From NCBI GenBank assembly GCA_905178155.1, contig CAJINV010000002.1, positions 2,636,226-2,700,225 of the forward strand: DNA of 64,000 bases. Direction: 5' to 3'. How positions within the stretch are numbered: the first letter of the stretch is position 1; each line of letters begins with the position of its first letter. The notes below the pieces were generated by a model that did not search any database, was not told where the DNA came from, and saw nothing but the letters and a program-made list of their open reading frames with translations. Below are positions 46,901 through 56,590 of this stretch, in pieces. The DNA is from Amoebophrya sp. A120 (taxonomy: Eukaryota > Sar > Dinophyceae > Syndiniales > Amoebophryaceae). The position numbers and the translations under genes are program-made.

Positions 46901-48441
46901 AGTGCGGAAGATTATAGTGCCACGGGCAGTAAAGTACTAGATAAGAAGGAGATGAAACAAGAAAAAACAAACGACAGCAAGCAGCAGCAGCTTGAAACTT
47001 TTTCAGCACCCAGTGCCACCACCGCACCAGCGAATCAGCCGCAGAATAATCTCACGGCGCAAAAACAGCACGGTGAGAAGGTTGTTGAAAAGGACGGCGA
47101 TAGGTTCGACGTAGTTCCTCGTACGTTGCCAGCAAGAGACTCACTCGGCTCGGACGATTACGACTTTGAAAGTGCAGAGGTTGAAGAGGTTGTGTCACGA
47201 CCACCTATCGTGGCACCCGCAAGTTCTACTTCCACCTCAAGCGCAGTACAACCGAAGAACGTGGAGGGAGGGTTTGCTCCTGGAGTTCGTGCTGTTTTTC
47301 CGCCACCAGTTTTACCTGCTGCGGCAACAGTAACTGCTACTAGTACAACAACTGCGTCCAATTATCTTCACAACACCAGCGACCTATCAAATGTAAAAAT
47401 GTCTGGGTCTGGAAGATTCTGAGACTTGTCATGCATATTTTCCATGACCCATGATGTCTGTAATGCATGCCCTAGCATCACAGATTTTTTGAGGGCGTCT
47501 TGATGCCTATTCCGCATGACAAATGCCCTCTCCGCGTAGCAAAAATTGCACTCCCTTTGCTGCTCATGCAATACAGATTTTTTTGGAATCCAAAGTCAGC
47601 ATCACAAGTTCCACTCTTCCAGACCCAGACATTTTTGCAATCCATACGACCCGCAAAACAGTAACCAAATTCAGATCAAGGTTATCCTTTGCAAAAACGT
47701 CCCCACCCCAGAGTCAAGTTGGGAATCTAGCAACACAAATCTCCAAGTTTTGGGAGCTGTGCATGACAAGTTTGCCTCTGCACTGTAGTGCTGCTTGGCA
47801 AGGGAAGCCGCATAAGAAAGCCATTTTCTCATCCTGTTTACAGCATTACAAGTTCCAAAGCACGAATGGAAATGTCTCTCATGGAGCTGCGCATTACAAA
47901 CGTTCCTGTCATTGCGCATTTGCATGACAACTATGGGGTGGGGACGTTTTTACTCAGAATAAAGGTGATCGCCTCCTCTTCCGACCGTCCGCGAGGGAGT
48001 CCAGTTACTATTCAGCACCCAAGTAGCAGTACTACAACTTCTTCTAAAGCAGGCGGCACACCAGCAGCGGTGTTAACCACTTCCAGTCTGCAGCTACACG
48101 CGCAACAGTGGCCTACACCGGCGCTACCACAGCACCCGGTGACGCTGCCCTTTCCGAGGACAGCGACGATTAACAGAGCAACTAGTTCTTTTTCCTCTAC
48201 GGGCGTCCTTCCACCCCCGCCGCCGATCAATGGCCCGGCGGCGCAACGTGGAACTCCTGTAGTTCAACAGCATCAGGAGCTTCACAAATATCAAAGTTAT
48301 CCTCCAGGAGAGGATCATGTTGCCACGACGACCCCGGTGGGGCATCTACGGAATTTGAAGCGAGCGCACGAGTCGGAAACGTTTCAGTTGGCCTTGAAAA
48401 AGCTCTTACCCTCGACACCGAGTAGCAGTGGGGGGTCGTGA
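43936..48441 (+). CDS. Hypothetical protein with large S/T/A-rich disordered region
   Basis: From the acceptor at 44360, exons 44361-44520, 44777-44901, 45113-45190, 45449-47384, 47652-47682 and 47967-48441 join in frame (2805 nt). This part starts VPTCDLRARSGIWQYLTLPK and WETGLYTYDNASIRWWKREL, then becomes low-complexity and ends KKLLPSTPSSSGGS. Upstream, MFRNNPFWALRVPFLFLLT at 43936 and TKEGVIDEIMRTRGLHYEQV near 44210 look like earlier exons. The donors there (possibly GTAGAATG at 44036) are not fixed. Five introners lie within it. No family recognised. Confidence 0.65.
44521..44771 (-). mobile_element. Introner, family A, reverse copy
   Basis: 251 bp; perfect target copies ggagt (44516-44520, 44772-44776). 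Excision gives DRFKESMKDHQPE. Confidence 0.95.
44902..45107. mobile_element. Introner, family H
   Basis: 206 bp; ends TATGGAGAGAAAAAAG and CTTTTTTCTTTTGATA, with GTCAC and GTGAC inside. Perfect target copies gaaac (44897-44901, 45108-45112). Excision gives SGHGNNNSSNN. The only copy of this family seen here. Confidence 0.9.
45191..45443 (-). mobile_element. Introner, family A, reverse copy
   Basis: 253 bp; perfect target copies aaaca (45186-45190, 45444-45448). Excision gives AAQTGTGAMNN. Confidence 0.95.
47385..47646 (-). mobile_element. Introner, family A, reverse copy
   Basis: 262 bp; perfect target copies cgacc (47380-47384, 47647-47651). Excision gives HNTSDPQNSNQ. Confidence 0.95.
47683..47961. 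mobile_element. Introner, family E
   Basis: 279 bp; ends carry AAAAACGTCCCCACCCCA and TGGGGTGGGGACGTTTTT. Perfect target copies aaggt (47678-47682, 47962-47966). Excision gives IQIKVIASSSD. It leaves only about 31-36 nt of exon from the previous introner. Confidence 0.93.
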
Positions 48442-49832
48442 AGGTGCTTAATATGGCTGAGGGAAAATTCGAAGAATTATTTTTTGGGTAGTTTTATTTC
48501 CGCACAGAAAATGTTGAAAGATCCTTGTACTTAAACTTTGTTTTGGATTATTTTGGATTTGCGTTTATCAAGTAGAAAAACCAAGTTGCTTTAAAAGATT
48601 TTGCGCGAGCTTTGATTTGGCGCATTTATGTGCCAAGTCCTCGTTGCGTCTATCTCTATGTATTTTCACTTTCGACCGTGGGAGTAGAGGCCTTCGCAAA
48701 AGATGAAGGTTTTCTACTCTCGACAACAAATAATTACTACTTCGAGATTCTCTTTTGTAGTACAAGAGTTCCTGCTCATCTTGTAGTGTCACACTAAATG
48801 TCTATATGTCACAACGTTATTATATCAGCTTTATCGAAGAACCAATTTTCTAGCCACAAAATTCAAAAGCGAAAAAATAAATGCATGGAGACGAGGTGGT
48901 TTTTTACGATTTTCTCTGCGGTGAGTGTGCAGGAGGGACAGTGCGCGAGGCGGTTTCATTTTCATGAATGAACTTTTTCAAGAGGCGACGAAGAGTCATT
49001 ATTTTGATCACGGTATTTCTATTTGATTCAACAAAGTCTTAGTACTACACCATAACAGCAACAATTTTATGACATTTCACAGTATCTATTACAACAAGAT
49101 TCTAGACACCACTGGATAGCACGCAAGGTGACCGGTCACCATGCATGGTATGCATTGGCGCCTGGAATCAAAAAAAATCCGAACCACACTTGATCTTTGA
49201 TTGTTTACTCTGTTTACACCGTCTTTATTTCTACTGAATTCTTGTTTTGAAAAAATTTGTGACACTGAATTTATACGAATGTTGAAATGATTTTTCTTCT
49301 TTTTTAAGTACTTTCACCCCACTTTTATTTTTGAATATTGAACGAGATGACTCGTCACTTCTTGCTGCACATGCAGCGAAGAGGACAACAGTTTTTGTTC
49401 GCTCTCAAATAAGTCCGTCTCCGTGTGGACAGTAGCTCGGTAAATCTCAGTGTTGTAGAAAATTATCGGTTTTCGTACGTGAACCTAATAATCACTTGCC
49501 ACTGTAGAAGTCGGTCGCTTATTATCGTGAATTCACAGTCGTGCTTCTTTCTCTTCGTTTTATCGTGCAATTTGATTGATTCTTCGTGCGCGATCTTTGC
49601 GCTGCCATCGTTCTGTTTGCGTGTTATATATTGAATTTGTCTAAAATCGTAGTTATGACGGAACACGAACACAACTGCAAATTCGAATTTTACGCAGGAC
49701 CACGTGATTCCCGGCTGCAAGTACCCCCTGCGTCATACCCAAAACTATTTGGTTTTACCTCCAACGGTATAATTGTTCACCATTTATTTTTCCTGGCCTG
49801 TATTGTGATCGGCCTCTCGTCTTGATCTAGTT
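48442..49832. other. Intergenic, no gene seen
   Basis: About 1.4 kb of AT-rich sequence with no supported frame, RNA gene or introner. Confidence 0.6.
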
Positions 49833-49870
49833 GTAAGTACTTATTCTCCTATGATCTCATCTTTCTGCAG
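49833..49870 (+). other. Possible 38-bp leader intron
   Basis: GTAAGTACTT to CATCTTTCTGCAG, ending 32 bp before the ATG at 49903; strong donor and pyrimidine-rich acceptor. Confidence 0.5.
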
Positions 49871-49902
49871 ATACTGATTATCCCAAAAACTACGAAAAAA
49901 AA

Positions 49903-52724
49903 ATGCCGAAATCCTCTACTTCCCCCACCTCTTCCTCTTCCTCCCCGAAGAACGCGAAAGCCAACGCTGTATCAATTGCAAATATGTCTGGGTCTGGAAA
50001 TGAAGTGGAACTTGTATTGCGTGTCCAGGATTCCAGAAAAATCTGTATTGCATAAAAGCACCAAGAGCGCCGCGTTTTCATCGTGAGAAAGCGCAGTTTG
50101 TAATGCGCAATAAGCATGAGAAAGTGTCTGAAAAATTTGTCATGCTCCACTGCTCTTACAGGCGCAGTCACTCATGGCCATTCAGCATTACAGGTTTGCA
50201 GACCCAGACATATTTGCAATGCATACGCTTCCACCAAACCCCACGCAGTGAACGACGACGGCCGGAGACCGTTGCCGAAAAATGGCGAGAAAAAGGAACC
50301 CGGGGTTGTGTACGAGGATGGGTCCTACATTCCCATCGTGGACAAGGAGCTCATCGGCTTCATGCGGTACGCCGGGGATGTTTACGACGACGGGGATAAG
50401 GCCGCGGACACAGACCCGTCGGACTTGGATTCTGCGGATGATGACCAATTGAATCGGGATTCCGATTCCCTCGTTTCCTTCGACGAGGACAAGGAGAAAG
50501 CGAAATTGGACGAGGAGAAAGAACTCTTATCCGAGAACGAGTTTGACAAAAGGACCAAGGAAATCGAGGATCGAAGAGAAAAGTTCGAGCATAAGGAGAT
50601 CAAGCGCGTTCCGATTCGGACCGTTTTGGATGAGAAATTTGGCTTCACGGAGGATTTTCAGCGCCACGCCGCTGGGTATCTGACAAGACACCCCGCGAGC
50701 AAGTTCTACAAGAAGATCAAGGACGAGCCGATCCGGGCGCATAAACGGTTCGACCAAGCTATCATTTGTAACAACGTCCCCACCCCAGAGTTGTAATGCA
50801 AATCATCTGCATGCTGAAAGTGTTTCTCATGCGGAGACCCATGCGAAGCAGTCTGTAGTCGTCTTTTGGTATTTGTGATGCTAGAATCAGCATGATATAG
50901 ATATGCTAGATCTGTGATGCTTCTGAACAAGCTAAACAGGAGTACACTACGAGGCCATACTTGTCATGCGCAGCAGCAAAAGCTGACAGATTTGTCTAGC
51001 AGATTTCCCACTTTGACTCTGGTGTGGGGACGTTTTTACTAAGGATACAAGCGGATCTGCGGATTACGAAAAATAAACACGGGCCCTGCAAAGGGCAAGA
51101 TTGGAGCTGGCAGGAGTTGAACACGTTTGTGAAGGGGGAAATCAGAAGAAAAAATCACAAGCCGAAACTGAAGCCGAAAAGGCTGGTTTCCTCCGACTGG
51201 TTGGAAGAGATGATGGTGGATGAAGTTTTGCAAGATGCAGCCGATGTGACGATATGCAGTGCAAAAGCATCGTACTCGTATAAATGCATTACAAATTTCC
51301 CCAGCGTGAGAAATAATAATTTGTAATGCGGATTTACCTCAAGAAAAAGATTTGTAATGCATGGCTGCAATACGACTGCCTACGATACTTTTGCACAGGA
51401 TAGACGAGAAAAGCGAATGAATCGGACGATGAGAGATCCAAAGACCATATCATACCAAAAAGTGTTAACGTTAACGGAATTTGGCATGCAGGAATGCACG
51501 AGAAATGATGCCCCAAGTTGTATTGCATAGCATGCATGATAGCGAAAATTTGTCATGCATGCCTGCAACGCCCCAAAACCGCTATACGTATAGCACTTTT
51601 TTCGTTGATAGACCAGCACGCGGCCTTGTGGGCGGAGAAAAATCCGAAGAAGAAGATGCACATGAAAATGCCGCTGGAGGACTCGTATTTGAAGAACAAG
51701 GAGGACACGAAGGAGGAAGCATTACGCGTGAAACTGGAAGAAAGAGCGGAATATCCAGTGCAAAAATGTCTGGGTCCCCTGTGCGGGATTTGTCATGCTA
51801 GTCGGGCATGACACTGAGCTCTGTATTGCGTGGCCAGCAAGAGGAGCTCCTCTTATCTGTCATGCAAAAACGCTGTTTGTCATGCGGATTACGCAAGAAC
51901 ACGGACACGGAGCCAAGATGAATAAATCTGTCATGCCTGGCGCTGCATTACAGTGTGCTTTCTTTTCACTGACATGCATCACAAGTATCCAGACTCAGAC
52001 GTATTTGCAATGGATACGGAATTCGCCCGGATGCTAAAGGAGGGGTACACGCAGGACATCACCAATGAGGAGAAATATCCTGTGCAAAAGTATCGTAGTC
52101 GTACTAATCGCATTCATGCATTACAAATGTCTTTCTCAAGGCAGATCCGCATTACAAATTTTATTTCTCGTGCTGAGGGAATTTGTCATGCATTTATACG
52201 AGTACGATACTTTTGCACAGGATAAGAAACAGGCGCTGATGATATCCAAAGTGAAAACGTCCCCACGTCGACCCCAGCAGAGTCAAGATGGGGACTTTGC
52301 AACACAAACCTAGAAGTTTTGGAATTTACGCATGACAAGTTGCAGTCCGTAAGGTAGGGCAAGTTAGCAAGGACAGCAGCTGCATTACAAATCCATCTGC
52401 TTATCCTGTTTACAGCAACACAAAGTTAGTTGTCCCAAACACGATAATTGAAAATGCCTGTCATGCGGATGCGGATCACAAAAGATTCCTGTCACTGCAA
52501 AGCTGCATGACAACGCTGGGTTTTGGGGACGTTCCTACACGGGATACATGACGAAAGCGAGGTTCGCGATCCAGGATAAATACGCGGAGAGGGGTTACGA
52601 AGAAATCAAAGCGGAAGAGGATAAGAAAGCGAAGGCGCGGGCGGAACATGTGGAAACGAAAGTTTACAGTCGGATGGAATTGAGAGCGAAGGAAAAGGCG
52701 AAAAAATCCGCGCTGTTTGGGTGA
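49903..52724 (+). CDS. Charged 403-residue protein split by seven introners
   Basis: Exons 49903-49964, 50226-50759, 51053-51252, 51408-51447, 51616-51751, 52022-52075, 52230-52242 and 52552-52724 total 1212 nt. Start MPKSSTSPTSSSSSPKNAKA. Recognisable stretches: KEPGVVYEDGSYIPIVDKEL, IGFMRYAGDVYDDGDKAAD, RHAAGYLTRHPASKFYKK, LVSSDWLEEMMVDEVLQD; the C-terminus is helical and K/E-rich, ending KSALFG. One exon is 13-18 nt. Introns belong to families A, E, D, G, A, D, E in order. A partial rearranged copy lies at 55.2-56.6 kb. No family recognised; the charged helical C-terminus suggests an RNA-protein or structural complex subunit, which is a guess. Confidence 0.85.
49970..50225 (+). mobile_element. 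Introner, family A, forward copy
   Basis: 256 bp; target copies cgctg (49965-49969) and cgctt (50226-50230). Excision gives KANASTKPHAV. Confidence 0.92.
50760..51047. mobile_element. Introner, family E
   Basis: 288 bp; perfect target copies caagc (50755-50759, 51048-51052). Excision gives KRFDQADLRITK. Confidence 0.94.
51253..51402. mobile_element. Introner, family D
   Basis: 150 bp; perfect target copies gacga (51248-51252, 51403-51407). Excision gives AADVTRKANESD. Confidence 0.94.
51448..51610. mobile_element. Introner, family G
   Basis: 163 bp; ends TATCATACCAAAAAGTG and CACTTTTTTCGTTGATA, each followed inward by its own palindrome (GTTAACGTTAAC left, CTATACGTATAG right). Perfect target copies gacca (51443-51447, 51611-51615). 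Excision gives RSKDQHAALWAE. Confidence 0.9.
51752..52016 (+). mobile_element. Introner, family A, forward copy
   Basis: 265 bp; starts TATCCAGTGCAAAAATGTC. Perfect target copies cggaa (51747-51751, 52017-52021). Excision gives EERAEFARMLKE. Confidence 0.94.
52076..52224. mobile_element. Introner, family D
   Basis: 149 bp; perfect target copies agaaa (52071-52075, 52225-52229). Excision gives ITNEEKQALM. Confidence 0.94.
52243..52546. mobile_element. Introner, family E
   Basis: 304 bp; target copies gatga (52238-52242) and catga (52547-52551). It lies 13-18 nt after the previous introner. Excision gives QALMTKARFAI. Confidence 0.9.
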
Positions 52725-53518
52725 TAGGAGCAGGAGTTAGTTGCGGTGTGCCGCTTACTTATACCTTTATCCCCACGCTGTTCTGGTCGAAAGGTTCTTG
52801 TCACGATTGCATTTTCTTGTGTGTAGAGAGAACTAGAATCAACATAGTTGAATGAACCACAGAAGGAGACTGTCATGCTGGATGCACGTTGGCCTCCGTC
52901 GTCCCTCGTCGTTTTCATTCCTATGTAGATGTCTTCTCTGGAGGGATGTCAAGTACTAATACTCGTGTGTTCTCATGTTCATCGGCCTGAAAATCAATGT
53001 CGTGTTGTTTCGTCGCACTTCGCGTTCCCTCTTTTCATGGGATCGTTTAGTAAGTACTTTTTACTCGTTTTCAGAAAAGCCAAAACCTTCAGCATTCGGC
53101 AGTTGAGGAACAGAAAATTGTCGTGGAAAGGTGTCCCCTTGACACAAGTCCTACGTTCGTGAAATACTTCCATGCTGATCTGGGTCGTCCTTCTCGCTTG
53201 CATTCTTATGCAGCACGAGCAAAAGATAAATATAGCACTTTCATTTTCATCGTCTCGTTGATGTTTTCCAATTGCTATTTCGTCGATCGACGATAATTTT
53301 CAACACGACTAGCTACGTCAATCATTCAGCAAAACAGGACTTGTGTTTTTTCCCGGGACAAAATATCTACTTCACAAACTTCGCCTTAGCTCGTGCCTTA
53401 GATAGTGTACTACGGAAAGCAGCGCCACTTGTAAGTAATTACAGCCAGAGTTTTTTCGGAAAGTCTTTACGACTAGTTTTCCTTCTTGTTTACCTGTCGT
53501 CAAACCCACAACGGAACC
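52725..53518. other. Intergenic, with possible 25-bp leader intron
   Basis: No supported coding frame. 53050-53074 (GTAAGTACTT to GTTTTCAG, 25 bp) has donor and acceptor signals but is shorter than most known introns. Confidence 0.45.
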
Positions 53519-53911
53519 ATGGTAAAAATCGCGAAGATCGGAGCGGCCAGCGCTGTCATTCTCCCTCTGATGGGGGGGGGGGTTCTCGCGGCCCAGAAGA
53601 AGAAGCTGGCGACTCATTTTTGGGCCGGAAGCGAATCCGAGCCGACTGGGCTGATGGAAGTAGACCGCGTCGACAAGAAGCAGTCGACGAAAGAGCAGGA
53701 ACCGCTTGCGAAGAAAACGCTCGGCTCTTCGCAAGAAGTAGAAGATGCAGAAAATAAATATCGGCAGCGTTGCCAATCTGTCTGCACGGCCATCCACGGC
53801 TACGAATCATCTCTTGAGGACCCGAAGGATCCAAGAGGTGTACGGAATCGGTGCGTCTGTTCGATCGATGTCAACAAACTGCCAGAATCGGTACTGGCAT
53901 TTCCACAATGA
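53519..53911 (+). CDS. Small secreted protein, 130 residues
   Basis: ATG at 53519 gives a signal peptide (MVKIAKIGAASAVILPLMGG, then GVLAAQ). The frame is open 33 nt upstream, but the signal peptide and the ACC ATG context favour this start. The mature part is charged with paired cysteines (RQRCQSVCTAIHGYE, VRNRCVCSIDVN). Single exon, no introner. The reading frame crosses a run of about ten G (53572-53581), a place to check for sequencing error. No family recognised. Confidence 0.65.
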   Translation: MVKIAKIGAASAVILPLMGGGVLAAQKKKLATHFWAGSESEPTGLMEVDRVDKKQSTKEQEPLAKKTLGSSQEVEDAENKYRQRCQSVCTAIHGYESSLEDPKDPRGVRNRCVCSIDVNKLPESVLAFPQ

Positions 53912-55492
53912 ATTTGAGGAAACCCGCTTATGAAAGCCACTTAAGAAACCTACTCGTGAATCCGCTACAACTGTATGATGAATGTCGAGTTGAACAATAA
54001 ATACTTAAATGGGACCAGCATGACTTACTCTTGCTCGACCTCAACAACTGGAAAAATGCTTTCCAAAGTATCTATACGTATTCAGACAAGAGGTGTGCCA
54101 CTTTCTCGCGTATCTACAAACAATCAAGCACACTACACTTTCTACACAGACAGCATTGGATTTATTATTATTTTGTATACAGACAACATTATTTTTATTT
54201 CGTACACAGACATACACTTTGTACACAGAGGATATGCACGCAAGACCAGGAGCTGCTAGTGCAGAAGGCGCACACGCAAGCTAAGTACAATTGATGCCCC
54301 TGCCCCCCCCTCTGGTTGGCTTTTGTCGACGATCGACGCGTGTGCATTAAGTACGATCCTCCTTCAACAATTACACAACTCACACTCAGGTAGAAAAAAG
54401 TTCAGTAATTCCAAAACTTCGACATGTATTTTTAGGATACCAGAAAAGTAGCAAATCGCGCTCATTTCAATGCTTCATCATAGTAAGTATTTCAGTATAG
54501 TAGCACAACTTTCCCAAGCCCATTCCCATTGGCATTGTTAAACGCCTACCCTTTTCATTTTAATTTTTGCGACATGGAAAAAAATGTTCTCCGATTCACT
54601 CTCAACCCCACTCAGACAAAAGTTTCGAATTTCGCTAATGAAGAGCAGTGTGCTCCTTTTTTTTTCTTTCCTTCTTTGTTGGTGAGTCGCAGAATCTTGA
54701 GTGGTGCAGCTGGAACTCAAGACCAAAGTAAGGGCTCGTGAAGAATATTGCGGTGAAGTACTATATTGCGTATGCGTTTGCGTTTCGCTATCTTTCGTAG
54801 AGCTTTCAGCGCAGTATTTTTTTGATTCGAATTTAGCAAGAAATAGAAACCGCGAAAGGAAAGAAAATGGAGAGCATGGCCACAACAACTAGAGCAAGGC
54901 ACTCTCGTCCTTCTGGCATTCTTGCCAAATCAAATACGACGTTGCGATGGACCACGCGATTTTTCTGAACTTTTTGTCGAGCTACGAATTGGAGTCAACA
55001 TCAGAAAGAACTTGCTTCCTTGTGGAAGTACGCCTGCTGCAGCTTTTGCGGTGGTTTTAGAAGATGTGGGCAGGACGGAATGTCGCACATTTATTACCGT
55101 GTTCTCATACATGTACTACTTAAAAGTGTTTGTCTTTGTTTCTTCTTGTATCCGTATGGAACGAATGATTAAGGGCGAAGGAAAAAGCAAAGAAATCCGC
55201 GCTGTTTATTGGCTGATTTTAAAATAGGAGTTTGTCGTGGCTCGTTTTTCTTCTTGGCATGACCATATCTGTTCCTGTTGTTGCACGTTGAAGAGAACAA
55301 CGAATTATTTTTCATCAGGTCCACCTCCTCTTCTGCGTGAGCACAGAAAGGAAGGACACAACAAGAGATGATGAAATCGGTCCGTTTATTTCTGCTTAAT
55401 ATTCCACGACGTAAGTACGTATCGTGATAGTAGTACGGGAGAGAGCTGACGAGAGAAACGTACAGAAAAAACAGCACCGCGAAATAAAATCG
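53912..55492. other. Noncoding, with remnant of the 403-residue gene's 3' end
   Basis: About 1.6 kb without a supported gene. Around 55173-55210, GCGAAGGAAAAAGCAAAGAA and TCCGCGCTGTTT repeat, with changes, the last codons of the gene ending at 52724. An imperfect repeat of ACACAGACA-type words occurs at 54150-54225. Confidence 0.6.
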
Positions 55493-55526
55493 GTCGTGTT
55501 TTCATGTCTTCGTCCACTGACGGTAC
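55493..55526. repeat. 34-bp direct repeat, first copy
   Basis: GTCGTGTTTTCATGTCTTCG then TCCACTGACGGTAC; recurs with two changes at 56557-56590. Its last 12 bp (CACTGACGGTAC) recur a third time at 57734-57745. Confidence 0.85.
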
Positions 55527-55779
55527 AATTTGTCATCCTGCACTCCACTAAAGGGCACAGTCCATCATGGCCATTCAGCATTACAGGTTTCCAGACCCAG
55601 ACAGTTTTGCAATGCATAGAACCCGGGGTTGTTTACGAGGATGGGTCCTACATTCCCATCGTGGACAAGGAGCTGATTGGCTTCATGCGGTACGCCGGGG
55701 ATGTTTACGACGACGGGGATAAGGCCGCAGACACAGACCCGTCGGATTTGGACTCGGCGGATGATGACCAATTGAATCG

Positions 55780-56080
55780 TATCCTGAGTAGAAACGTACG
55801 TCCCCACCCCAGAGTCAAGATGGCGAGGTTGCTACACAAGTCAGCAAGTTTTTGCTGTTTCGCATGACAAGTTTATTGGACTCGTCGAGCAGTGCTGTTT
55901 CAGGTAGTGCAGATGCATCACCAATTGCCTACCCTATCCTGATTTCAGCATCACAAACTTCCACGATAACATTAGAAGATGGTCCTCAAGTTGTAGGGGC
56001 CTGCGCATGAGAAACATTTTAGGTCGTGTGCCACTTTGCATGACAACTTCTCTGGCGTGGGGGCATTTTTACTTAGGATA
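55780..56080. mobile_element. Introner, family E, absent from the parent gene
   Basis: 301 bp; target copies aatcg (55775-55779) and catcg (56081-56085). Excision gives DQLNRDSDS as in the parent, where the site at about 50450 is empty. The left copy's first base is needed; the right copy would give TGA. Confidence 0.92.
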
Positions 56081-56144
56081 CATCGTGACTCCGATTCCCT
56101 AGTGTCCTTCGACGAGGACAAGGAGAAAGCGAAATTGGACGAGG

Positions 56145-56458
56145 TATCACAAGGAAAAATGCCCCCGCCCCATAACAAAACGGAAATCTGTGATGCAGAT
56201 TTGTGGCCACAAATCAGCTTTGTCATGCCAGAAGGGAAAAGATGCGGACTGTAGTGCTGGGCTGCGTGGGAAAGCCTTGCATCTTCAGCATGAGAGGAGG
56301 CAGCTGGAAGTGAAAAACAGCATGACAAATTGCCTGCAAACGAGGCCACAACTGCGGCTCTTGGCCTTCTAGCAAGACAAGGCGACTTGTCTACTCAAAT
56401 GCAGCATCACGACAAACGTCGTCTTCGATTTGGGGAGCGGGGATTTTTCCTTTTGATA
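56145..56458. mobile_element. Introner, family F, absent from the parent gene
   Basis: 314 bp; ends AAGGAAAAATGCCCCCGCCC and GGGGATTTTTCCTTTTGATA. Perfect target copies cgagg (56140-56144, 56459-56463). The parent has the intact site GGACGAGGAGAAAGAACTC at about 50508. Confidence 0.95.
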
Positions 56459-56556
56459 CGAGGAGAAAGAACTCTTATCCGAAAACGAATTTGACAAAAG
56501 GACCAAGGAAATCGAGGATAGAAGAAATAAGTTCGAGCATAAAGTTCGAGCATAAG

Positions 56557-56590
56557 GTCGTCTTTTCGTGTCTTCGTCCACTGACGGTAC
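56557..56590. repeat. 34-bp direct repeat, second copy
   Basis: GTCGTCTTTTCGTGTCTTCG then TCCACTGACGGTAC; forms the left flank of the LINE fragment. Confidence 0.85.

Larger units (their letters stand above)
55527..56556 (+). pseudogene. Partial copy of the 403-residue gene carrying its own introners
   Basis: Lies between the two 34-bp direct repeats. It begins inside the right half of a family A introner (ending ATA at 55618), then reads EPGVVYEDGSYIPIVDKEL, FMRYAGDVYDDGDKAAD, DQLNRDSDSLVSFDEDKE and EKELLSENEFDKRTKEIED, nearly identical to residues encoded at 50296-50590. It holds introners 55780-56080 and 56145-56458, both absent from the parent. It lacks start and C-terminus and ends in a 14-bp tandem repeat (AGTTCGAGCATAA twice). 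It retains introners, so it arose by DNA duplication, not from mRNA. Confidence 0.85.

Noticed and set aside
54150-54260. ACACAGACA-type words as a tandem repeat or telomere-like array
   Set aside because: Units are irregular in length and sequence; no clear period.
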